Shown here piece by piece: positions 37,005-48,588 of a stretch of 60,000 nucleotides of DNA. This DNA comes from Chrysomallon squamiferum (Eukaryota > Mollusca > Gastropoda > Neomphalida > Peltospiridae): the NCBI GenBank assembly GCA_012295275.1, contig CM022679.1:23718502-23778501 (forward strand). Direction: 5' to 3'. Numbering within the stretch: position 1 is the stretch's first letter; every line of letters starts with the position of its first letter. Made by a program: the position numbers and the translations under genes. The notes beneath the pieces are model-generated. The model saw nothing but the letters and a program-made list of their open reading frames with translations. It did not search any database and was not told the origin of the DNA.

Positions 37005-37856
37005 CAGTATACTCTCACCTATTCGCGGTTCCCCATTCGCGGCCCCGCATATTCGCGGGTTAGGCTCTTAACCCTATCGCATCGTATGCTGGTATACCAG
37101 GCTAGCGTCATAACGTCATACAAACAAATGCTCGGTAAACAGGGTTTTTTGTAGGTCATAGAGACTTAAGTGCCTGAAGAGTAGGAATAATTACCTAAAG
37201 TGCTGTAAAGCAGCAGCTAAGCTGTGCCATACTGTACATTAGTGTTATCATCATCATCGTATGGCACTGCAAATTTCATTATCATTTTATTATCATTCAT
37301 TATTGGTGACAATACAAACTATCAATTTTTTTCAATTATTATTGCAATACAGTACGTATTTTTTTCTCTAAATGCATACACTGTATGTACAGTGCATATT
37401 TTTGTGACCGTTATTAATAATGTTTTTAATTGCATATTATTACTGAATTGTATTATTATTACCTGAACTGTGCGTACTGTATTTATCTGTCTGTTTGCCT
37501 TTAAATTTGTTCCACTTTCTGTCAATTCTAATACATATGTTGTACGCATAGAAAATGACTTTACGGTACATAATACTGTATGGGTAACTATGCTTTTGGT
37601 GTTACATTTATTTAGCCTGTTAAAGTTTCTTTCTGATTAAAATATTGTTTCAGTACAAAATTAAAATGTATTTACATTATCATTACTACATTAGTGAAAT
37701 ACATAACTGCATGCAATATTACTACATTATTACTGTATTAATGAGTAAGAGTGTCTTTAGAAAGTGTTTGGGAAGCATTTAGTACCGTATATAATCTCAT
37801 AATATTCTTCTGGGTGGGTAAGAACGTGTACCCCCAACAATAGTTAGGGAATACTG
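37005..37856. mobile_element. Non-autonomous pogo/Tigger-like element with TA target duplication
   Basis: Left end CAGTATACTCTCACCTATTCG followed by repeated ATTCGCGG motifs. The right end, complemented, is CAGTATTCCCTAACTATTG. TA flanks both ends (37003-37004 and 37857-37858). The 852-bp interior has no transposase-like frame. Confidence 0.65.
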
Positions 37857-37969
37857 TAATAATATATTGAAATTTCATAAAGCACCCTCAAGCAAAAACT
37901 AAATAAACCTCATCTTGATTATGTCTTTATGAACTATCTTTCTGTCCTAGATTCCTTAAGAAAGCCTGT

Positions 37970-38016
<47 letters not shown>

Positions 38017-40474
38017 CTATATTTGAATTGACAATATTCTGGAGGATATTTTAACTGGTATGCATATTTACATAAGTATATATGTATGTTTGTGTGTGTG
38101 TGTGGGGGGGTTGGTTTTGGTTTACATTTGTTTAGACATACTATTTAATTATTGTTAAAGATGGTTTACATTATTTCTGACATTAAATCATTATCTCCAG
38201 TATTATTCAAGCACTGGTTTTTTTATGTGCAATTATGAACTGTCTGTAAGCAGGACTTCGCCTAAATGCCAATAAGCAATAACTTCTCTATTTTTCAGGT
38301 GCCATTTTTTCCAAGTTTGCATAGAACCATTTCTTCCATACCCCAAGGATAAGTGCTATGATGAATGATGTAATTGCATACAGCAAATGAATATTTAACA
38401 ATATCTCAAAAGATTTTAATGTTAATATTTATTTGAGATGATGAACATTTTTGGAAAATTTATGGGAAGTAGTCTCCAGTTATTAAAAAGTGAATTACTT
38501 CACATAACAAGAACAAATTTTATTGAATAACATTTGAACTATATATATATTTATTTTTGCTACTAAGAATGTTTGCCTATTTATATATTAAATTATATTG
38601 ATACATATTATTTTTGAATTTGCATATATAACAGGCTCTGACCAGCATTAAATAAAGCCAATGGCTGAAATTTTTGTTGCATGCTTAGCACAGTTAACAG
38701 ATATCTTTGTCAATTTTGAAGCCACTCATTTCATCTATTCATGCTATATTTTTATCTTTTTTCTTTTCTTTCATTCTTTTTTTTTTTTTTTTTTTTTTTT
38801 GATATGATGTCCAGCATTATTTAAACAACAATAATACCATTGGGTTATCATAATTCTATGAAATGTGTACCATCACATTATGTTTCACTAGCAGGCTGTT
38901 CCCAAAAAGAAGTATCTTACAGTTCTTCAGTTCTAATAAATAAAAGTTAGCAGGACAAGCTTGTGCTCAGATCCCATAAAGTATGTTTGCTAGTACATTA
39001 TACCAAGACATTCTTTTTGTTTCTTATTCTTTCTTTCCTTTATTTATTTATTTAAATTTTATTATTATAATTTATTTTTTTTTATATTATATTGTTGTGA
39101 TTGTTGTATTAATTTTGTGTCTTGAAATAAGTACTGTTAATCAGTACAGTATGATATTCAGAAAAATTATTTATTATTGTTGTTTTTTGTTATTTTTATT
39201 TTTTAAGGGGTTTGTTAAGTTTCACCTAGACTGAAAACAGCAGTGATAATATACAGGAGTAAAATGAAAAAGCTCACAGCGTATGCTAATATTGTATGTT
39301 TCTATAACATAAAACGATTACACTAATCCACAAATAACACATTTCCTTGAATAACAAAATAATAAATAAAAGCAACTAATAAATAATAATAATAATAATA
39401 AATTAAATTAAATAAAAAATTATATTTGTTGTTTGCACTGTATAATTTAAGTTTAATCATAAGAACAAATAAATTTTAAAAAATACAGTTAAATGTTATT
39501 TTGTTTTAATTTACGTATATACCTGATTTTATTTTTTTTTCTGGATCATACAAAGATGATTAATGAAGGTATGACAGTAGCATTATGTAACTAATAACAA
39601 ATATTCACATAAAATAAAGAACATACAACCTGAATGAATTTTATACTGGTAATTATTACTGTTAGCATTTGTACACATCTAGTATATTACACCATTAAGT
39701 GTATTTGTTAAGACAATTAAAAACAATGTTTGGAAAACAATAAAAAAGCAATAAAAGTAATAAGTACATAATAGCTATATAATATGAAGTATATGAAATA
39801 ACATCCGTTATATACATTGTGTTATATTTGTATCTCTGATTTAGCAACAATTAAAGCAATTATTATATCTAAAGATTTTGCTGGTAGAATATGTATCTAA
39901 AATGTCATAACAATAAAGCAATAATAAATTAATTATTTTGCAGGCCTCAATACAAGTATGCTCCTAATTAATTACATGATAAAGCCTTAATATTTAAATA
40001 AATCAGCAATTTCATCAAACAATCAGTCTAATATATAAATTTTCCAATTAATATTTGTAATAATAGTCATGCTATTAAAGCAGGCAAATTTTTCTTATAC
40101 TGACTATTTTCCCATCAAACTTCTTTCCTTTTATCTTTCAGTTGGCTCCATTTGCTTGTAATTTGTTTCCTTTCCCAAAATAAATGAGTTCTTTATTTCT
40201 CTGGTTCAGTCCAGATGGATGACATTAGCTGTATTAATATCAGTTATTAACAATTAGATTAAGTAGATTGGAACTATCATATAACACTAGGCATAACCCC
40301 CCAAAAAATACAACCTTAGTAAAATATTAGTACGTTTACTAAACAAAGAATTAATGTGAATTAATGTATTGTTCATTATACATCTAAAGGTACCCAGACA
40401 AAACCCAACTGGACAGAACTCCACCCATCCAACTGCCAACTTAGACAAAACCTCCTCACTCCACTCAGTAACAA

Positions 40475-40511
<37 letters not shown>

Positions 40512-41340
40512 TCAACAATAACAATAAATAATAAATGAATAAATAACAAAATAAGCTTTGTTTTTATTCTTAACACAGTGTCAATCCATTTCATTAGCGT
40601 ATAGTATCAAAAACCACATATTTTGTAGAAATCTATGTAGAACATGCACTTAAGTACTCCTTATCACAGAAAACTAAGACCATTTAGCATTCCAAAGAAG
40701 AGGTTAACATTTTGACTAGCTGTTTAAACATTATTTGAATATTTGTATCACATCATCATTACAGCCAACTTCTTTCCAGTTAGAGTACTCATATATTTCC
40801 TTATGTACATATTGCCATCAAATATTAGCTTTAATATCCATGCTGTAATATTCCAATTTTCTGGGGTAACAATTAAGGCTCCCATCTGCTACAGACATAC
40901 CTTTGCAGTGACATCAGTGCAAGACCCATACCAACTGACAAACAAATTTTAGGTGAAACAAATTATTTTGAAGGGTAGTCAGAGTGTTTTGTCTAGTGTT
41001 TTTATTAACGAGTGCTTTTTTCCAGTGGATTTTTCCCACGATCTACAAATGAATGCCTTAGGATAAGGTGATGATAAAATTATGGAATATATACTAGTAT
41101 ATATTTGGAAAGAATCTTTGAAAATAAAGTGGGACAGTTTTATTATAACTAGAAATTCATATCTACTTTCCATATATTTAAGAAGGATCATAATATTATC
41201 CCCGACTTATTATAAAGCTCAAGGTAATATGTTATATGTTTTAGGACAGAAAAGATATTATTTGTAAGATAAAGCACTGGTATATTATTTCACTGCATTA
41301 CATATGTTTACTAGATTTAGCAAAAATGTATTCATTATTA
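37857..41340. other. Intergenic region, no gene recognised
   Basis: AT-rich; includes (CA)n at 37973-38014, poly-T at 38777-38800 and (TAA)n at 40478-40512. Short open frames here have no conserved motifs. Confidence 0.5.
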
Positions 41341-41341
41341 A

Positions 41342-43803
41342 TTAATAGCCTTCAGCAATCAGGTTTCTGATTGTTGTTTTCAGAGGATTGTAATTCTTAG
41401 CATTTCCTGCAGAAAGTTTGCCTGATTCAAATATCTGCCATCCTAAGCTGGAGCGAGACAGAGAACACATGATGACAGCTTGGCTGTTTCTGGCATGTGT
41501 GAAAGTTGTACTGCAGAGATCTTTATTCTTATTTGAAGCTTCGTAGAATTTTAGACTGGGGTTAGGATATCTTGCAATTGTTGGTGAATTCCAAGCACTG
41601 AGTGTGAAAAACAAATGTGTAACATTGGCAGGCAATTTCTTCAAGTATACGTGAATAGTGTGATGACCAATTCTTTGAATATCATTCATGACATCACCTG
41701 AATGAGTGACTGCTTTCATAATGAAATAATGTGTCTGGCTGTAATCAACAGTATAGAGGTAGTTTTGCCCATTAAAAAGAAGACAAGATGCATCTAAATA
41801 ATCACGCCTGCCGTGCATTGGGTAACCCCAGAAGAGATCAAAACCACATGGTCAAAAGCATCAGGAATGGCATACAATAAAACCACCAGATGAATTGTTT
41901 CATTAGGCTTTACACTGTAATCACTCAGTGTCATAATATGTCCACCATCTCCAAATACCTGAAATTAAATCATAATAATTATACCTTTGTTGGTCAACAT
42001 AAATTCTTTATATTTTGAAGTTATTATTTTTGGACGATGTATCATTGCTAATAACAAAGTTTGGCTATTAAATAATACTACTATTTATCCTATCAATGTG
42101 AAGTCATGATATCACATGCATGGTGAACTTGTAGGTATGTTTCTTCTGGTTTGGTGAAAAAAAACTTGCTTGAAGTAAATACAAAATCTCTAGGTTATTT
42201 ATATATGTAATAATTATTTGATTTTAATATTTTGTTTTGAAACTGCACTTGTTTTAGGATATTCAAAAAAAAAAAAATACAAATGTTTATTCACAAATGT
42301 ATATAAGAGAGTGTCCTTTTTAAAAAAAAAATTTAAATAAAAGAACCAAAGTACATTTACAGAGTATTATTTTGATTGTATATAATAATGGATACATGTA
42401 AACCAATATTATATTCAAATAATTCTACCTGTAGTTCTTTTTCATGATAAAGCAATTTTTGTTTTTGAACTTCATGTCCAAGTTTGGTCTTGATTTGTTC
42501 CTTCAGCTGTAATATTGTCATAGCTGGATTGAAGATAATGTTTGCACTGTCCCCAGTTAAGACTGAAACTCTTATAATATCATGAGCTGCTGAATCAGTG
42601 ATACAGGGTGGTGTATACTCTGTTGTGTATTCAGTGAACATCTCTGCCAATGTTGCCTGAATGAGCTTTACTACATCACTGTTAAATGGTACAGGTTGAC
42701 CACATGAAGGATGTGGACATATTCCATTTTCTTCTGAGCTTGCTATCACACACTGAAAGAAAATGATAGTAGTAACTACCAATCTAATCTAAGCACATGG
42801 GTTTATATTTTTGTGTGTGGAAAAATTAGAGTTAAAAACTTCAACACTGATAAAAATGATTCCTTAATTAACATGTAATTCAAATAGCCATTTTATCTGC
42901 ATATTTGTTTTATATTTACTTTAAATTTACCTGTCTCCAAATTGATGTCTCTTTTAAAATTCAAAGAATATTTATGATCATAAAGCAAGTTTTAACAGCC
43001 AGTAATTTTTTGTTTTATCCAGCCAATGTCTTAAACTGTTTCAAAGAGACATGCAGATTAGTTTGCAAATAATAGATGTTAATTCAAATCTTCTAAGTTC
43101 AGGTAATAATTATTTTAAAACACCAATTGCATAAACACTTCAATGAGATGTGTTTTTTCTCCATTTTTCATTGATGTATCCATAATAATTGAAAAATATG
43201 AAATAAAAATAAAGAATGACTAGTGTACTATTAAAAACAACTTGCTGCACTGATCTCAAGATAAAAACACAAATTATACAAAAACCAGTTGCTTCCTTTT
43301 CAAGAACAAATGGATTTTTGATATAGTAATTAGCTTTGTATAAAGACAACAAGTTTTTCCTTTTGAATAATGGTGGCCATATCACCTGACTGTTAAAACT
43401 TTCACCTGCATAAATACACATATTGCTTTGGCAATATATAACACATATCTGTAATGGCAAACCATTTTACAGAGTACATATTATGTAAGTGTGCATTATT
43501 TGTGCCTCAGTTATGGATAAATTATAATTCAGCAGACAAAAAGTAGTCTGTGTTTCCAGCTTGATTCACTAATATATGTCACTGATGCACTGTAACTGAT
43601 ATCAGATAAACACTTATCTGCTTCCATATAAGTATGGTTAAAATCATTTATATTGTAGTTTATAATTTCTGTCTGTATAACAATAAAATAAACAGAAAGC
43701 TTACCCTCATGCAGTAGAGCTGAGGATGTCTGCATTCCTTGGTGAGATCATCAGGATAAAATTCACGTCTTAGTTTATCTTGATTGCATTTTCTGCACCT
43801 CAT
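41342..43803 (-). CDS. RING-like + ubiquitin-like + TerD-domain protein, about 346 aa, one frameshift
   Basis: Exons 43705-43803, 42429-42752 and 41342-41958, joined in phase. The N-terminus has an atypical RING-like cysteine/histidine pattern: MRCRKCNQDK, TKECRHPQLYC, then QCVIA and GICPHPSCGQPV. A ubiquitin-like segment follows (SVLTGDSANIIF, LKEQIKTKLG, QKLLYHEKELQ, VFGDGGHIMTLSDY). The C-terminal half matches the TerD stress-protein fold: DLFWGYPMHGRRDYLDASC, VTHSGD, IHVYLKKLPANVTHLFFTLS, and WQIFESGKLSAGN. TerD is common in bacterial tellurite/stress systems and sporadic in animals. In exon 3 the ubiquitin-like frame continues to DHVVLIS while the TerD frame starts CGFDLF; one base appears missing in the four-base run 41840-41843. 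The function is not known; an E3-ligase-like role is inference. It lies head to head with the RNF213-like gene. Confidence 0.82.
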
Positions 43804-43897
43804 TCTCAAGTCTTAATGTTTACTGCACTAATAAGAACATTATTTCTTTATAAGACCTCACTTATTATTAAAAATTACAAAAAGAAATCACTATAAT

Positions 43898-44475
43898 GTA
43901 CAGGGTGGTGCAATAGTCTCTTACCATTTTAAAAAATAAATATAAATGATTTTGCTTCTTTCTTTCAGTGATATTTAATACAGGTTTGTGAGATTTACAC
44001 AACTGAGCTAAGACTGTTCGATGTTGGTTTGAAAACAACCATTCCATTTTGCTTAATCAAGACTCTTGTGAAAGTCTCTTGGTTTTAATTCTTGCATCAG
44101 CTCAATCTTATACAGGAAGAAATATAAATCCTTTGTTGTATACTGCAGTGACCTATGATAAATGCCTAAATGCATGGAATGTCTTAGAGTTGGTGTTCCT
44201 GGTTCTTTTGCAAGACTTTCACATAAATGTTCAGTAACGTGGTAGTCAATACCATGGCAAATAGTAAAGAAACTGTTCTCTTGAAAACACTGAATGGTAC
44301 TTCTGAGGGATGATCTTGAGGGACTACTTCTGACAGATATTAAATTGGCAGAAGTATGTTTTTATGTAAGCAAATGGAATGGTTGCTTTCGAAACAAAAT
44401 TGAAAAATCTTTGCTCATTTGTGTAAATCTCTATGATAATCTAACAAATGATTATTAAAAATGAAAGAAGAAAAA
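43898..44475. mobile_element. Inverted-repeat (foldback) element upstream of the TerD gene
   Basis: Arms of about 65 bp, 43990-44054 and 44367-44431, are inverted copies sharing GATTTACACAA.TGAGC.AAGA and CAACCATTCCATTT.GCTTA. Weaker pairing extends outwards (CTTCTTTC). The left flank starts near CAGGGTGGTGCAATAGTCTC, similar in style to mariner-type ends. No transposase frame lies inside. Confidence 0.65.
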
Positions 44476-44804
44476 AAAAACAGATTCAAATTTTTTTTTA
44501 AATGTTAATAACAGTAATAATATTTGTTAAAATGGTAATTAAATGACTATTACATTTTTATATTTCTGTGAAAAGAACTTCATTATGAATACAGTACCAC
44601 AAATGCTGTGGAAGGAGAAGTTAAATAAAAATAAGTTTATTGTATTGGTCATATGGATATATGTATTTGCATAAATCAATAGAATCAAAACAACAAAATG
44701 TAGAAAAAAAAGTTTCAGTAAAAGTTACAAGGACCAGAAATGCGGGTTAAGCAAAATGTACAAACCTTTCAAATAGTATACAAATATTCAGTAAAAAAAA
44801 AATC

Positions 44805-46180
44805 GAAATTACATTTAGTTTCATTTTAGTTTCTAGTCCCTATCAATTTCTAAGAATTACTTTCAGTTTTAATTCTTCGTAAATAAGTGAACGCCTTTCG
44901 AGTGTACCACTATTGTTTAGGTGTTCAGTGGTATAAATTAATCATGGCAACTGTTACCGTATAGAAATATGTCATAGTTTTTGATTGCGACAGTCAATAC
45001 TGTCTAATGAATATTAGTGTGCCCAGTGTGTATAATTATAGATTTATTTTATTTCATTTAAACACTGATTAAAACAATGTTTCCCCTAACTTTATGATGG
45101 ACTAACCCAGTAAATTATAAAGCTCATACAAGTTTGTTCGCTGGGCTAGGTTACTAATTGGTTTCATGCGTTGCGTAAGTATTTTAAACATATTACTATA
45201 GTTAAGGTAATTATTTAAAAATAAATAAATTAATAATAATAATAATAATTTTTATCCAAAAAACACTGAAATAAAGAAGTTGTATTTTCATAATACTACT
45301 GATATTGTTTGTTATCGCCCATGCTATTTCAACACAGTTAAGTGAATAAAGTGAGACTGACGGAAAATCTAATTTACACTGTTGAAGAAAGCTGACAACA
45401 AATATACTAGGTCTAACTTTTTCAAACAGCTATTTATATTTATTGATATTCTGTCTGTACCAATATTTTTAATTGATTTCGTTTTGTCCCGATTCATTTT
45501 AATTTTTGGCAATCACTTCGACAGGTGTGTCTATATCATTATGTCACGAGGCCTGAATATTTCGCAGAATAATACTTATGAAATGTTTTCGTCGTCAACT
45601 GCATCCATTTGTCATTACATATATATTTTCCAAACTGACTGACGCATTATTTATCGATTTATTGATAAGCTGCAAGGCCTAGATCATACATGATACAGAT
45701 GTAAACTGCAGGTTTACCAAATTTTTTATTATTAGTAACTCACCATAAAGCGATTTTAACAACAAAAGGATACAAATATTGTTTTTACTTACGAACAAAA
45801 CTTGCAAATTTACTCGAATATAAATAACAGATCACAAAAGTGCACCTACTTTCATTTTAGTTTCTGTTCCGATCAGTTTCTAAGAACTACTTCCATTATA
45901 ATTTCTTGGTAAACTGAGTCTACGCCTCTTATTGTTGTTTATCAGTACTGTTCAGTAAATAATGTCTTCTCTGACATTATAATGGATTAAATACGAAAGT
46001 TACAAAAATCACACAAGTCAGTTCGCTGGTTTAGCTGACTATACTGAAAAACTACTGAGATAAAGGTGCTATGTTTTATACGTACAAGTCCGTTTGCTGC
46101 TAAGATCACTGTTTTTTTGCATTGCGTAAGTAATTTTAAAAGGACATTATTTTAGTTGACGTAATTATTAAAAAACAAAA

Positions 46181-46212
<32 letters not shown>

Positions 46213-47740
46213 AAAAAATAAAATAAATAAATAAAATATGTAATTGAGATAAAGGTGTTAAACTTTCTTATTACTGTTGAAATAAGTTGATCCCGGTCAG
46301 GCTGTTTTAACATATATGTCTGACGCAAGATTGATGTAAATCAGATTTCAGGAAGTCACTGTACATTTTACACCGGTAACCTCAACATAATTTTAATAAA
46401 ACTCAATAATCTTATAATTTAAATAAAACGGAATTGAGAGATAATCCATGCTATTTATGAGAATGGGAATTGTATCAGATTTTTTTTAATAGATAAGTAA
46501 ATGACATTCAAGATTCACTGAAAATGTAATCCTGAAATTTCTTAATTATTATTTTTTCAAATTAATAATTTATTTATTTATTATCCTTGATTATTAGTCA
46601 ATATATATATATGTGTATATACCTACAATGATAAGGTAGATAGATTAGCTGAGGCAATAAATATATAATATTTTGAACTAATTAACTAAATTTATTGATA
46701 ATCTGTTCATATCAGATTTATTAATTCCTTTTGATGAAAGTGCTTAGGCAGGTAGTTACTGGTTTCTGTGAATATATTGTTGATGACTAGACACTTTTAT
46801 ACCAATTCATTTTACTATAAGTTCTCAAGTATTTTGCCTGGCAAACACCACAAAGTCTGCTTAATTCACAGAATAATACATTCTTCAGCAGATGCAGTAT
46901 GTCTTAAGCATATATTTTCCAAACTGACTGACTGACATATTATTTATTGATTTATTGATGATTTGCAAGGTTTAGAAATAAACAGCAGTTTTACCAAATT
47001 TTTATCACCATACGGCTATTTTAATACCAAAAAGATAAAATATTAATTTTCTTATGAAATTTTATTTTATTTAAATTTTTTTTAAAACACACAAATATGA
47101 ATTTTTGAAAATAACAGATTGCAAAACTACACCTACTTTCATTCTAGTTTCTGTTCTGATCAGTTTCTAAGAACTACTTTCCATTTTAATTTCTTGATAA
47201 AATGAATCAGTGACTTTTGACCGTTCTATTGTTTGTGTATTCAAGGCTGTAAATTAATCAGACCACTGTGAACACAGAGCCACTTTTTATGATCTATAAA
47301 GGCTGTATTGGCCCTATAAATATTACATATGTTAATATGAACAATTAAAGATTTATTTTATTTTACTTAAATACTAATTAAAATAATGCCTCCCCTAACT
47401 TTATAATAGACAAACCAAATAGACTAAAAACTTTAACACCAGTCTATTCCCTGGTTTAGGCTGCTAATTTGTTTAAAGTGCTGTGTAAATATTTTAAATA
47501 TTTATATAACTTAGTGTAATTATATGCATAAAAAAAAAAAATAATAATAAAAAAAAATAATAATTCTGGTTTGTTATTATCAAAGAACAATAATATTAAA
47601 AAAAAAATAAGAAGAAGAAGAAGAAAGAAAAAATATTTTTTTTTAAAGATCAAGAAAATCATTGAATAATACTACTGAAATAGATTCATCTCACACTGGA
47701 GATTTCCCCACAAGCAAGATTGATATGTAAATTTGATTTA

Positions 47741-47782
<42 letters not shown>

Positions 47783-47975
47783 TGATTTATTGTATATGTT
47801 AACAATGATAATAAATATATTAGACTTTCAAATAATAATTTATACTTGTTGAAATTATGTTTGCATTAATATTAATTCAATTCGATGACAGTGCCCAAGC
47901 AGGTAATTATTGTTTTGGGTTCTGAGAAGATACCATTGATGACATACAATTATATATCACTTTATGAAAGAAAAA
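44805..47975. repeat. Degenerate tandem array of 1.0-1.3-kb units
   Basis: The landmark TTTCTGTTCCGATCAGTTTCTAAGAACTACTT recurs in variants at about 44817, 45850 and 47135. CCCCTAACTTTAT.ATGGACTAA recurs at about 45084, 45970 (partial) and 47392; ATATATTTTCCAAACTGACTGAC at 45620 and 46912; GCAAGG...TTTACCAAATTTTTAT at 45671 and 46966; and GACAGTGCCCAAGCAGGTA-like segments at 46735 and 47886. Intervals are about 1.03, 1.29 and 1.15 kb. No coding frame is conserved across units. Confidence 0.7.
47740..47782. repeat. (CT)n-(CA)n microsatellite
   Basis: Adjacent CT and CA dinucleotide runs within the last unit of the long tandem array. Confidence 0.95.
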
Positions 47976-48529
47976 TAACAGTTCAGGAATATTCTGAATC
48001 AGTTCCTCTGACTAAAAACACTATTAATATGGGCACATCACAGCTGGATCAAAGTTATATATTATGCAGTTTTTTCAAATGAAAATCATTTATTAAAATT
48101 GTAATGATTTAAAAAAAAAAAAAAGATAAAAAAAGAAGTTGTTTTTATTGCCTTGACAAACTTTTATTGAATTCCAAAAAAGGTCATTTGCATTAAATAA
48201 TTTTTTTTATTCTTTATTTATTTATTTACTTATTTATTATTATTATTATTTTTATTGTTATTATTATTATTATTTTGTCTGTGTTTATTGATAAAATAAA
48301 GCAGCTTCCCTTTCAAAGTTAATTAAAAACATTTAACAATGAAAAGAAATACAGCATCAAATTATATTGTAAATATTTAGAACTTGTACAGTAATAATTA
48401 TGCACGTGTAATTTTGTTCAGATTTGTATTTATTTTTTGACTGCATGGAAAATGTATAATACATAGCCAGATCTTTATTTGTTTATTATTATTTTTGTTA
48501 TTATTTTATTTATTAAATTTTTTTTACAG

Positions 48530-48588
48530 ATGAAATTCATATAACAATCCAGATCAAACAATGACTTAATTTAGGATTATTATTCACA
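48530..48588 (+). promoter_or_regulatory. RNF213-like 5' leader with two upstream mini-frames
   Basis: The exon starts after a good acceptor (TTTTTTTACAG). Before the main ATG at 48589 it contains two short ATG frames, ATGAAATTCATATAA (48530-48544) and ATGACTTAA (48561-48569). Such upstream frames could damp translation. An earlier non-coding exon is implied. Confidence 0.5.

Noticed and set aside
40376-40952. Short frames between 40.3 and 41.0 kb as small genes
   Set aside because: One is built on a TAA microsatellite, and the others have no leader, domain or splice support.
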